This document shows, in pieces, positions 30,965 through 41,582 of a stretch of 64,000 nt of DNA. A program made the position numbers and the translations under genes. This stretch comes from Hypericum androsaemum (Eukaryota; Streptophyta; Magnoliopsida; Malpighiales; Hypericaceae). The notes below the pieces were generated by a model, which was not told the origin of the DNA, made no database searches, and saw only the letters and a list, made by a program, of their open reading frames with translations. Where the stretch lies: positions 12,020,707-12,084,706 of the forward strand of contig OZ023182.1 of the NCBI GenBank assembly GCA_963995505.1, read 5' to 3'. Position 1 is the stretch's first letter, and each line of letters starts with the position of its first letter.

Positions 30965-31672
30965 TGACAGTTTTGACGCGTAATTAACGAATAATTACGT
31001 GTTAAACCCGTTTAACTAACAAACTAATTCGTTAATAATAAATCACTTACTTGTTGAAGTAAGAGGTCCACAGGCTCGGGTCCACAACTTCTTCGTGCTG
31101 GTCGAATTACGATCACGTTCGAACGGATCCGTAATCGATTTTCACGAGATTTCCTTTTATCGAAAATCTGATTAAAATTCTGGAACTGATCCAGAATTTT
31201 CCTTTTGTATTGACTGGTTGTGGAAAAAGTTACATTTTAGTCCAGCCAGATTCCTCCTTTTATAGGAAAGTCCGGCCAGTCAAGACGCACCACGCGGCAT
31301 GCCACGTGGCACTTCCGACCGCATGCCTGCCACGTGGCATGCCACGAGGCAAAGCTACTCATAGCTTTGCCACGTGTCCGCCATGTGGCATGCCACGCGG
31401 CATTCCAGGCCACATGTTTGCCACGTGGCACGCCACATGGCGCCATTCGGCCACATGTCAGCCACGTGGCGAAGCTACACATAGCTTTGCCATGTGGCTG
31501 CCACGTGGCATTCCACGTTTGATGTCGCGCCACATCATGCTGACGTGGCGCTTGCGTAGCTTGGGCCGGTCAACGCGGGTTGACCGGCCCATCCAACCTA
31601 ACTTTTTTGGCCTAATGGGCCCGGGCCCAATTAGGCACAATAATAATTGCCTATTGGGCCCAAGGTCCAACA
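30965..31672 (-). repeat. Copia-B 5' LTR (right copy)
   Basis: Promoter copy for the minus-strand element: TATA box TATAAAAGG at 31264-31256, six intact CACGTG hexamers in 31300-31520 with several decayed to CACATG or CATGTG, and the W-box palindrome at 31563-31590. The decay pattern is the C-to-T/G-to-A change expected from methylated CpG. Confidence 0.9.
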
Positions 31673-31677
31673 AAAAC

Positions 31678-32570
31678 GATCCAGAGAGGCGAGGGAGGAG
31701 AGAGAAGAGAGGGGAGGGAAGAAGGAAACGATTAGTATAAGTTTAACATATCCCTAAGATCACATGGATGAATTTTTTGCCACTAGATCTCCGACTGGCC
31801 CTTAATTATTAAGATTAATGGTCCATATTCGTGCATGAATTATCCAGACCTATTTTATTCACTCTCTACCAAATTCAAAACCCTTTTTCATGGGACTCCT
31901 TGGCCTATATATTAAAGTTGTTGGTGCTTCTTAAAGAAAATGGATACTTTTAAAACTCCATCGAGATCCTTTTTTTTCTAAATGACCTTAAAATAACACG
32001 ATGAGAGTAATATGAGAAGCATGCTTTAACAATATCTTGGTCGATGATACCTCCAATTATATGCTTCGACAATTACTGTGTCGCTTGTTAGATAAATGAA
32101 CTTATTTTTAAGTATGAAAAATTGATATACTCATTATCTTAAGGTATTGAGTTGGATATAAAATTATAACACAACAGTATATTCTTCATATTTTTCATCT
32201 CAGTTAAGGACCAATTTTTTTTTTTGCTAGAAAATTTAGGTGGGTTGACTTAAATCCCGGGGTTCTAGACAACATTGGATTTTGTCCCCCTTCCAAACAA
32301 AACTTTTCTATTTTTGCAAAGGGGTAGAAATTGATATACCAACCCTTGAGAAGCGAGATAGGATTAGTTATCGTCCTACCACCATACTTGGGCCAGACAA
32401 TCCTTTCCCAATATAAGCTAAAAGTGAACAAACTGGGCCACAAAGTTTAGTTGAATGAAAAACTAAATTTCGAAAGTGAAACAACAAAGAAAAAAAGTTT
32501 AGATACTAGAAAATGATGATGCTGCAATTTCAATCTGCTCTAAATTTGTCCAAGCTGACCTTCTCTTGAG
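31678..32570. other. Intergenic, no gene recognised
   Basis: Begins with a purine-rich tract (GAGAGGCGAGGGAGGAGAGAG) that resembles the left flank of copia-B. The rest is AT-rich without a supported feature. Confidence 0.4.
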
Positions 32571-32808
32571 CTGTAACACCTGTGATTTGACCGACTGTCT
32601 TCACAGACTAACACAGGTCTTTTCTAACGTATTTTATCTTCACTCGTACGCATCCCAAAAAACTTCCCAGGAAGTCATCCATCCTAAGACTACTCCATGT
32701 CAAACACATTTAACCTTAGAGTTCTCTCAAGATGTGTGCTAGAAAAGAAGGTGCACCTTATTGATATGGATAGTACCAATCTGATAATCATTTTTGCTCT
32801 AATATTAA
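32571..32808 (-). mobile_element. Cassandra-like TRIM fragment 1 (5S-derived)
   Basis: Starts TGTAACACC and contains ACTTCCCAGGAAGTCATCCATCCTAAGACTACTCC.. and TTAACCTTAGAGTTCTCTCAAG. These align with the reverse complement of plant 5S rRNA (TTCCCAGGAGGTCACCCATCC, CTTCGGAGTTCTGATGGG). 5S-derived sequence within an LTR is the hallmark of Cassandra elements. It is too diverged to be a 5S gene. Confidence 0.7.
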
Positions 32809-33005
32809 ATGTTACGCTCCAAGATCTGACCGACTGCTTTCATAGACCAACACAAGTCTTTTTTAGCATGCTTTATCCTCACTCGCATATATCCCAGGAG
32901 GTCTTCCATCCAGAGTCTACTCCAGATTAAACATGTTTAGCCTTGGAGTTTCCTAAAGATGTGTGCCAAAAAAGTAATTGCACCTTGTTCTGTATGAAAT
33001 TCTTA
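32809..33005 (-). mobile_element. Cassandra-like TRIM fragment 2 (5S-derived)
   Basis: A direct copy of fragment 1: TGACCGACTG, CCAACACAAGTCTTTT, CCCAGGAGGTCTTCCATCC, AGCCTTGGAGTTTCC and GATGTGTGCCA appear in the same order and spacing. It follows fragment 1 directly, as two LTRs with almost no interior or a tandem LTR pair would. Confidence 0.68.
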
Positions 33006-33017
33006 AATGATTTGATT

Positions 33018-33190
33018 TGACTATCCATATCAACAAAGTGCACCTGTTTTTCTGGCACAAATCTTGAGAGAACTCCAAGGTTTAAACTTAAACGTACTTG
33101 ACTTAGAGTAGAATCTGGATGGGTAAACCATCTAGAAGTTTTCTGGTATGTGTGTCAGTAAAGACAAAATACGCTAGAAAATGGGTCGCC
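33018..33190 (+). mobile_element. Cassandra-like TRIM fragment 3, inverted
   Basis: Reverse orientation relative to fragments 1 and 2: GACTATCCATATCAACAAAGTGCACC is the complement of the 32755-32780 part of fragment 1. It is followed by GAGAGAACTCCAAGGTT, AGAGTAGAATCTGGATGGGT and ACTTT..CTGGTATGTGTG. The 5S sense strand is here the plus strand. The right end is eroded. Confidence 0.65.
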
Positions 33191-34430
33191 AAAAATTCAA
33201 AATTCAGGGTTGGCCAGAGGACTCTCCAATCAACAGGGACATAAGACATCAAATCTGGCTACCCTTGTTCTTCTGATAGGTGATAGTAGCCACAAATACT
33301 AGAGAAGTGACATAGATGGGACAGAAAGAAATCGTCAAATGTAGAGAAATGATGAGAATACTTTGTTCAATGTAACGGTTACTGAGACTATGTCAGGCAC
33401 CTGCTCTTCATGCTTGGTAGCCATTTGAAGTGCCAGCATTTGAGAATTTTAGAAGCAAATTCCACGTTGGATGCAATAATACCAGGAAAGCCACATCATC
33501 AAAAAAGTCCAACTCAGATGACTACTACTTTGGACGAAAATACTAGAAGAAAAAGAAAATTCTTACCAAAGGGTGGAGTCAAAGGAATAGTAAACCAAGA
33601 ATTTCCAATTGAATCGAGAGTTATAAAGGATGCAACTGTTGAGGGAGAAGATCCAGGACCTAAAAAGAGATCTATAGAAGATGCAATGGAGGTGTGTGAG
33701 TCTCAGATTGTGGTGAAGAAGGTGCAATAATCAGTGAAGAAACAAAAGATCCATGATAAGAAATAGTGCAAGATACGACATAACGAATATGAAACAAATT
33801 ATAAAACATTATAAATGTTATAGTAAATAAGTATACGATTTGACTCGCATCAACTAACCATTGGAAACATGAACTTTTGTAGGAGCTCTTCACTAAGAAA
33901 GAATCAAGGCTCATTTTGAAGATCAAAGTTCAGAGAAACTTTGGCCAGGACAAGATGATTTAGCAGAACGCTAAAATAGGGCAGTACTCAGCCAAACTTG
34001 GCTACCTATCTCTGAGCTCCATTCCCGAGAATGTGTCCAGCTTATCTAGTTCCTATTGGTGCAGGATTTGAAAGCTAAAAGTCTTCCCAAAAATTAATAT
34101 TTTCCTTTGGAACGATGGCTACAATTCTCTACCTACTATTGTGGGTCTTACTAGAAGACAAATCATTGTAGATTCCACATGTAGTATCTGCCATGCAGCA
34201 CCTGAAGACATCTTCCATTCTCTCTTTTTGTCCCCCCGTGCAAGAAGTACATGGTTCTTGCCTATTTTGGGCTACATGCCAATAATGGAAGAGGAGTCTC
34301 TAAACTTTCTACAATGGTTTGCAACTATTGCGAACCATCTTAAGACCTTTGATCAATCTGCCATGATTAACTTAATAGCTTTTCTTTGCTGGAAGGTTTG
34401 ATTTGTGAGAAATGAATGGTGGTTACAAGG
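33191..34430 (+). mobile_element. LINE remnant, left part (interrupted by copia-C)
   Basis: 33410-33730 encodes a basic stretch (TRRKRKFLPKGG, GPKKRSIEDAMEVCES) resembling the C-terminal tail of plant LINE ORF1. About 33980-34400 encodes the zinc-binding region after reverse transcriptase (AKLGYLSLSS, KINIFLWNDG, STCSICHAAPEDIFHSLFL). Most of ORF2 between these is missing and frames are broken. The frame ends where copia-C begins (34431); its RNase H continuation is at 40740-41358. The left border is uncertain. Confidence 0.7.
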
Positions 34431-35207
34431 TGTTGGGTTTGAATGCATATTTAATGCATTTGACCCAAGCTGAAAGACCCAAGCTGAAAAGTCCAAGCTG
34501 GAAAGCCCAAGCTGAGGATGGGATTACCACATCGAAAATCACAAGGGAATTTTTCCTATTTATAAGGAGAAGTTCCAAGCTGGTGTAACATTAAATGTTC
34601 CACCTGAAGAGCTGACCGAGGCTGCCTGCGAGGATGGTGACCCTTCGGCTCGCAGCCCTCTCTGAATGGTCACAACCCGATCTGGGCGCACCTGAAAGCT
34701 TCCAGATTGCCACCGAAGAGGCACGAGGAGTGCCTGGAAGGCTTGTGGCCGTAGAGACATCAGCAGGCATCCAGGAGCCCTGAAGAGACACCTACGGGCA
34801 TCCAGAAAACTAGTGTCCGAAAGGGTGCCTCGGCTCCCAGAAATGTGAGAGCATGGTGTCCCCTCGGAAGTGCCTGGCAGCCATTCGGATTCCAGCCATC
34901 CTTGCCTATAAATAGGCCCTTCCCCCATCATTTGCACTCACCCCACTACAACTTGCATAAGCATTCGTTAGCAATTGTAGGCTCTCTCTCCCTCACTCAA
35001 AAAGTTCTGAATTTTTAAGGTTCGCCTGAAGCTTCGAGGGTCGTTGTGCTACGAACTCGGAAGCAGCCTAGTCGTTGTATCTTGGGGACGATTGCCGCAG
35101 CCCGTAAGCACTGAATACGGGGCAATCTCGTCTTACGGAGAAAGAGTCTAACTCTTGCCTCGACTTTACAAGATCCTAATCAAGTACACCACCTCCGACA
35201 AACAACA
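34431..35207 (+). repeat. Copia-C 5' LTR
   Basis: 777 bp, beginning TGTTGGG. The start also contains three or four CCCAAGCTGAAA(A/G) type repeats (34465-34515). CCTATAAATAGG near 34908-34919 is a probable TATA box, with the transcribed region after it. Confidence 0.88.
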
Positions 35208-35236
35208 ATCGTAAGACGAGATCTGTGTACTTGAAG

Positions 35237-38200
35237 ATGGCATCAACAAGCTCAACACCAGTGCCAGCGGTCCCGGAAACTGTCCAGGTCGAAAGGCCGG
35301 CCAAGTTTAACGGTACCGAGTTCAAGAGATGACAACAGAAGATACTGTTCTACCTGACGACGCTCAACCTGGTCCGATTCTTGAAGGAAGAGGCTCCGAA
35401 GGTAGTAGAAAATGAGGCTGATCCACAGAAGATCAACACCCTTGATGCATGGAGTCATAGCGACTTCCTATGTTTTAACTATGTCCTGAATGGCTTAGAC
35501 GATGCCCTCTACAATGTCTATGCAGGTACCAAGACTGCGAAAGAATTTTGGGACTCCCTGGAGAAGAAGTACAAAACGGAGGATGCCGGGATGAAGAAAT
35601 TTATTGTCGGAAGATTCCTCGACTTCTAGATGGTGGACTCCAAGAAGGTCATAGACCAAGTCCAAGAGCTGCAGCTGATTCTACACGAGATTCACGCCGA
35701 AGGCATGCAACTCAGCGAATTCTTCCAGGTGGCTGCTCTAATCGAGAAGCTACCCCCTCCGTGGAAGGACTTCAAGAACCACCTCAAGCATAAGAGGAAG
35801 GACATGGGGCTGGAAGACCTGATCGTGAGACTAAGGATCGAGGAAGATAACCGAAAGTCTGAAGTTAAGACCGGCAGGACCAACTCGGAGGCTAAGGTAC
35901 ACCTCGCCGAAGGTGGTACCGGCAAGAAGAGGAAGAAGCCCGGGAATAAGTAGGAGAAGCAAGAGCCAAAGCAAAAGAAAGCTAAGAAGATCAAGGGTAA
36001 TTGCTACAATTGCGACAAACTCGGTCACATGGCAAAAGATTGTCGCCTGCCAAAGAGGGACGATCGTGAGAAGGCAAATCTGGCCGAAGACCTATCTGAG
36101 CTAGACTTATCCGCCGTAGTGTTTGAAGCCAGTCTGGTGGATAACCCAAGAGAGTGGTTCATTGACACAGGGGAAACCCGACACATCTGCTCAGACAAGG
36201 AGATGTTCTCGACCTATATCGCGATCAACGGTCGGAAGTTGTTTATGGATAATTCCGCAACTTCTTCCGTAGTCGGATTAGGCCAGGTGGTGCTGAAGCT
36301 GACCTCCGAAAAAGAGCTGACCCTCAAGGATGTGCTGCATGTCCCAGACATTCGTAAGAATTTAGTATCCGGCTCACTATTGAGCAAAGCTGGGATGCAA
36401 CTAGTATTTGAGGCTGATAGGTTTGTTCTGACCAAGGCCGGTACCTTTGTAGGAAAGGGTTACCTCGAAAGGGGGCTCTTCAAGATGAATGTAATAACTG
36501 TCAAATGCGCCTTTAATGGCCCTAATAAAGTTGTTAATTCTTCTTATTTGGCTGAGTGTTCTAACTTATGGCATGAAAGACTAGGACTCGTAAATTTGAG
36601 CTCACTAAGAAAGTTAGTAAGTTTAAATTTATTACCTAAAATAGAGTTTGACCCGAACAATAAATGTGAAGTATGTGTAGAGGAAAAAATGACCAAAGTA
36701 CCTTTTCATTCAGTGGAAAGAAGTACTACACCTTTAGAGTTAATTCATACCGACATATGCGATATGAAACAAGTGCAAACTAGAGGTGGGAAAAAGTATT
36801 TCATCACGTTTATTGACGATTGCACGAGGTACTGTTATGTACACCTGTTGAAAGGAAAAGAAGAAGCTCTAGAAGCTTTCAAGAGTTATAAGAATGAGGT
36901 TGAAAATCAACTTAGCACTAAAATCAAAATGATTCGAAGTGATAGAGGGGAAGAATATGTAGCTCTGTTTGAGGAATTTTGTCAACAACATGGCATTATT
37001 TATCAGACAACTGCTCCATACTCACCTCAATCAAACGGCGTAGCTGAGTGCAAGAATCGAACTCTTAAGGAGATGATGAATGCTATGTTGATTAGCTCGG
37101 GCTTACCCCAGAACTTGTGGGAGAAAGCTGTGCTATCAGCTAATCACATTCTAAACAAATTGCCACACAAGAAAAGGGACAAAACCCCATATGAACTATA
37201 GAAAGGGAGAAAGCCTTCATACGGTTACCTTAAAGTGTGGGGGTGCCTAGCCAAGGTAGAAATATCTCCACCTAAAAGGGTGAGAATAGGACCCAAGACC
37301 GTTGACTGCATCTTTATCGGATATGCCCACAACAGTAGCGCATACCGATTTCTAGTGCACAAGTCTGAAAACCCTGAAATCAACGAGGGAATGGTCATGG
37401 AATCAAGGAATATAACATTCTTTGAGAATATCTTTCCTAAAAAGAAAATGAAAGAAGTAAACTCAAACAAAAGAAGTTATGAAGCTACACAAGGCTCTAA
37501 TCAAGGTACCGAGGAACCTAGACGGAGTAAGAGGACCAAAGTAGCCAAGTCGTTTGGTCCAGATTTTCTAAATTACATGTTAGAAAATGAACATGGGACA
37601 ATCCAAGAGGTATTATCCAGTCCGGATGCTCCTCTCTGGAAAGAAGCTATCAATAGTGAGATAGAATCCATCATGAAAAAACCACACGTGGAAAATCGTG
37701 GATCTCCCACCAGGTTGCAAACCTTTAGGTTGCAAGTAGATCCTTAAAAGGAAATACAAAGCTGATGGATCAATCGACAAGTACAAAGCTCGATTGGTAG
37801 CTAAAGCGTTCAAACAGAAGGAAGGATATGATTTCTTTGACACCTATTTGCCGGTCACAAGAATCACATCTATTAGAATGATCATAGCTGTCGTATCACT
37901 CTATAACCTCGAGATACATCAGATGGATGTAAAAACAGCTTTCCTAAATGGAGAACTGGAAGAGAAAATATATATGGAACAACCTGAAGGGTTTGTTGCC
38001 CCCGGACAAGAACATAAAATGTGCAAGCTGGTCAAGTCACTATACGGGCTAAAACAGGCGCCGAAATAGTGGCATGAGAAATTTGACAGAACAATGATGT
38101 CAAATGGCTTTAAGATCAACGAGTGTGATAAATGTGTATACATTAAAGGCACACCTGATGCTTACATGATTGTATGTCTGTATGTAGACGACATGCTAAT

Positions 38201-39112
38201 CACGAGAAGCAGTAATGATCTTATTATAAAAACTAAGAACATGTTAAAGAACAACTTTGACATGAAAGATATGGGTCTAGCGGATGTCATACTTGGGATT
38301 AAAATCTCTAAGACGACTGAAGGAATTGTCTTGTCACAATCTCACTACGTTGAGAATGTACTCAAGAAATTCGATGCTATTTACAAACCTCCGGCTAAGA
38401 CTCTGGTAGACCTGAGTCTACACTTGGCTAAGAACAGAGGTGACCCAGTTTCTCAACTGAAATATGCAAAGATCATCGGGAGTCTAATGTACTTAACAAA
38501 TTATACTCAGTTAGCAAGCTTAGTAGATTCACGAGCAATCCAGGACCAGACCACTGGCTAGCTTTGGAAAGGGTTCTAAAGTATTTGAAATATACCATGA
38601 ACCATGGCATACTTTATACTAGGTATCCAGCTGTATTGGAAGGATACAGTGATGCGAATTGGATATCGGACACTAAAGACTCCAAATCCACTAGTGGTTA
38701 TGTGTTCAGCATAGGTGGAGGAGCTGTGTCTTGGAAATCCTCTAAACAAATGTGCATAGCTCGATCCACCATTGAGTCTGAGTTTATAGCACTAGACAAA
38801 GCTGGGGAAGAAGCTGAATGGCTCAGAAATTTCCTAGAGGATATTCCGTGTTGGAACAAGCCTGTGCCCCCTGTATTGATACATTGTGATAGCATGTCTG
38901 CAATCGGGAGAGCACAAAGTACTATGTACAACGGTAAGTCTCGACATATCCGTAGGAGACATAACACCGTTAGACAATTGATCTCAAGTGGAGTAATAAC
39001 CATTGATTATGTGAAGTCCAAGGACAACATAGCTAATCCTTTGACGAAAGGAATCAACAGAGATCAAATGTACAACGCAGTAAGGGGAATGGGGTTAAAA
39101 CCCACACATTAA
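35237..39112 (+). pseudogene. Copia-C gag-pol, multiply interrupted
   Basis: The ATG at 35237 (MASTSSTPVP) starts gag ([35 protein letters not shown]). Stops lie at about 35330, 35627 and 35951. CCHC knuckle CYNCDKLGHMAKDC is at about 36003-36045, protease WFIDTGETRHI at about 36155 (Ser of the usual DTG/DSG-A context replaced by TGE), pre-integrase LWHERLGLVN, integrase FITFIDDCTRY and QSNGVAECKNRT. A stop lies at 37199 and a frameshift near 37680. Reverse transcriptase (VAKAFKQKEGYDF, LEIHQMDVKTAFLNGELE, stop at 38067, LYVDDMLI) is followed by RNase H ([20 protein letters not shown]) and a tail to 39112. It cannot make a working polyprotein. Confidence 0.9.
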
Positions 39113-39664
39113 AGAACGTTCATAGCGGTAACTCAACCATGATGAGTGAAAATCTCACAAACTTGGTTCAATGAGACAACTAAGTTATGGATGGTTCAGA
39201 TGAATACTTGGAATCTGTCCCATTCTCAGAAGCTGTCCAAGTACTACCCTGCAGAGGTGTGGTAAGGTTAATCATCTACGCTTTTAATGATTCCTATACC
39301 AGATAAAGGTGGACTATAGCAGGATACTCCTGATAGGAGATCACCTATATAAGTGTGAAGTGAGGCCGCTACAAATTCAAATGGAAAAACACTTATGAAT
39401 CCAAGATAAGGTACATGGCCGAAACGGATACAACGTGAGAACCAAAGGATATTAGAGATATCATTGTGTAAATGTTAATCTCTAGGTTTACATAAAAAAG
39501 CTGACCAGTTCAAGACATCGCGTTCACTGAGCAGCAAGTAAATCTGATAACATCTTACTAGAGAAGGTTCAAAGCCGCAAGCTACCTATCTCGATGCAAT
39601 GATATTTCGTTAGAACTTTTCTTAAAAGTGTCAGCATGCATTAATCATCATTCATGTGGGGGAT

Positions 39665-40739
39665 TGTTGGGTTTGAATGCATATTTAATGCATTTGGCCC
39701 AAACTGAAAGGTCCAAGCTGAAAAACCCAAGCTGGAAAGCCCAAGCTGAGGCTTGGATTACCACATCGGAAATTGCAAGGAAATTTCCCTGTTTATAAGG
39801 AGAAACTCCAAGCTGGTGTAACATAAAATATTCCACCTGAAGAGCTGACCATACCTGCCTGTGAGGATGGTGCAAAGCACCATCCGAGCACGAGCACGAG
39901 CACGAGCACGAGCTCACGCTCGTGCTAGTGCTCGCGCTCGCGCTCGCGCACGTGCGTGTACGTGTGCGTGTGCGTGTGCGCATGGCGCATTGGACGCAGG
40001 TCACAATAGGCGCTTTGTAGCACACTTAAGTATTTTGCCCGAGTTCGGAGAGAGCTGTGAAGCTACTGAAGTGACGAGGGGCTGCGAGTACCTTCCAGGA
40101 TGGTCACCGAAGAGGCACGGAGGGCTGGAACATCCAGACGGCCAAAGGGATGCGAGATCCCTTGCGAAGGAGTGCGAACGTTGGTCTGTCCCTCCGAACG
40201 GTCACAACCTGATCTGGGCGCACCTGGAAGCTTCCAGATTATCACTGAAGAGGCACGAGGAGTGCCTGGAAGGCCTGTGGCTGTAGAGACACCAGCAGGC
40301 ATCCAGGAGCCCTGAAGAGACACCTACGGGCATCCAGAAACTGGTGTCCGAAAGGGTGCCTCGGCTCCCAGAAATGTGAGGTGCATGGTGCCCCCTCGGA
40401 AGTGCCTGGCAGCCATTCGGATTCCAGCCATCCTTGCCTATAAATATGCCCTTCCCCCATCATTTGCACTTACCCCACTACAACTTGCATAAGCATTCGT
40501 TAGCAATTGTAGGCTCTCTCTCCCTCTCTCAGAAAGTTCCAAATTTCCAAGATTCGCCTGAAGCTTCGAGGGTCGTTGTGCTACGAACTCGGAAGTAGTC
40601 TAGTCATTGTATCTTGGGGACAATTGCCGCAGCCTGTAAGTACTGAATACGGGGCAATCTCGTCTTACGGAAAAAGAGTTTAACTCTTGCCTCGACTTTA
40701 CAAGATCCTAATCAAGTATACCACCTCCGACAAACAACA
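39665..40739 (+). repeat. Copia-C 3' LTR, expanded
   Basis: 1075 bp against 777 bp for the 5' copy. Both ends match the 5' LTR. The extra sequence (about 39870-40200) contains a 9-bp-arm palindrome at 39865-39885 (GGATGGTGC arms), a CGAGCA repeat, alternating CG/TG/CA dinucleotides, and a diverged second copy of an LTR segment (TTCCAGGATGGTCACCGAAGAGGC against TTCCAGATTGCCACCGAAGAGGC in the 5' LTR). Confidence 0.85.
39884..39990. repeat. CGAGCA repeat and alternating purine-pyrimidine tract
   Basis: (CGAGCA)n at 39885-39911 passes through an inverted CGTGCT/GCTCGC segment into GCGCACGTGCGTGTACGTGTG-type alternating sequence to 39990. The two halves are partly self-complementary. Such sequence favours hairpins and left-handed DNA. 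Long Arg-Ala frames here are composition artefacts. Confidence 0.8.
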
Positions 40740-41358
40740 ATAGGAAAGAAACCAGATTCTCAAAAGACCTGGAGGAATGCGCATCACAAACTTCTGGAAT
40801 TTACCAACACAAAAGGTCCTCATGTTGATTTTGGTATCCCCAGTTTTGATTGTTGGCGCCCTCCCAAATGTTATGATCTTAAGATTAATGTTGATACTTC
40901 TTGGATTGATCATGTTTCCTCTTTCGGATGTGTATTGGTGGTTCATGATCATAGAGGACACATCAATAACATAAAACTTGCCTCCACAAAGGTTGATACG
41001 GCTGTTGAAGTGGAGTTACAAGAAATTAGAATGACTGAACTTCATGTTCAGCAAGTCCACCCCTACAACACAATGATGGTGGAGTTTGATTGCCTTGGTT
41101 TTATTAATTTTATCAAATGTACACCCCATTCTAGCATTGATTGGAAGATTGAACAGGTGCAAGATTTGAGTTATGAAAGTGTAAACTTGTATATATACTT
41201 AGATTAGCCAATTATATAGCGGATTGGTTAGCTAAGGTCTCAAGAGTTGGTTCACTCACGGAAATAGAGATCTTGCTAGATCATCCAGATGAACTAATGT
41301 CTCTTCTTTTGTATGATTATTTTAATAAATAAAGTATTATCTATTTTCTTTAAAAAAA
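40740..41358 (+). mobile_element. LINE remnant, right part (RNase H and A tail)
   Basis: Continues the LINE cut by copia-C: a linker, CYDLKINVDTSWIDHVSSFG (RNase H start), VELQEIRMTELHV, VEFDCLGFINFI and a degraded end. It is followed by AATAAATAAAG and a short A-rich tail (TTTAAAAAAAAG) at 41349-41360. Domain order with the left part is correct for a plant L1-type element. Confidence 0.78.
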
Positions 41359-41366
41359 AGTATTCA

Positions 41367-41565
41367 TATTGGGCCTGATTGGGCTCTACCGTGTCCCTCA
41401 CATTTACCGACAATGTATTCCTATTTTGTACTGTCCATGTACAAACAGTTGCCTAAGTTGTGTAAACCACATTATATGAATTAGGGTTACCACCAACCAA
41501 CATTGTATATATGCTTTAGCATTTCTTAATGAGAGTTTCACTGTTTCTCTCCAGATAATCTTGCA
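41367..41565 (+). repeat. Copia-D 5' LTR
   Basis: 199 bp. Shares GATT(G/A)GGCTCTAC(C/T)GTGTCCCTCAC and TATATGCTTTAGCATT(T/G)CTTAATGAGA with the 3' LTR. Confidence 0.88.
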
Positions 41566-41582
41566 TGGTATCAGAGCCACCA

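Larger units (their letters stand above)
23063..31672 (-). mobile_element. Copia-B: nearly complete Ty1-copia element, 8.6 kb
   Basis: LTRs at 23063-23762 and 30965-31672 begin TGTTGG and end CA when read on the minus strand, with a perfect 5-bp duplication AAAAC (23058-23062, 31673-31677). The primer site TTGGTATCAGAGCATGG lies just inside the 5' LTR (minus strand, about 30948-30964). The purine tract GAGTGGGAGA abuts the 3' LTR (about 23763-23772). The order on the minus strand is LTR, GC-rich leader of about 1.15 kb, an extra ORF (29799-29218), a 370-bp spacer, gag-pol (28848-24706), about 0.94 kb untranslated, LTR. Gag-pol has a single in-frame stop. The element is structurally intact, and 8.6 kb is long for copia because of the extra leader and ORF. 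Confidence 0.93.
34431..40739 (+). mobile_element. Copia-C: degraded Ty1-copia element inside a LINE
   Basis: LTRs 34431-35207 and 39665-40739 both begin TGTTGGGTTTGAATGC and end CAAACAACA. The 3' LTR follows a GTGGGGGAT purine tract. The flanks CAAGG (34426-34430) and ATAGG (40740-40744) are only partly alike, so the target duplication has decayed. No Met-tRNA primer site is seen after the 5' LTR (ATCGTAAGACGAG). The interior is copia gag-pol with many stops. The LTRs differ by an insertion or rearrangement of about 300 bp. Confidence 0.88.

Noticed and set aside
32640..32750. 5S rRNA gene
   Set aside because: Only partial, diverged similarity, repeated three times in two orientations, as in Cassandra LTRs.
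39861..40286. Open frame encoding repeated Arg-Ala dipeptides
   Set aside because: Produced by the CGAGCA repeat within the 3' LTR; no gene context.
40100..40470. Open frames on both strands in the copia-C LTRs (also 34560-34937)
   Set aside because: They are LTR sequence; near-identical frames appear in both LTRs and no protein family is recognisable.
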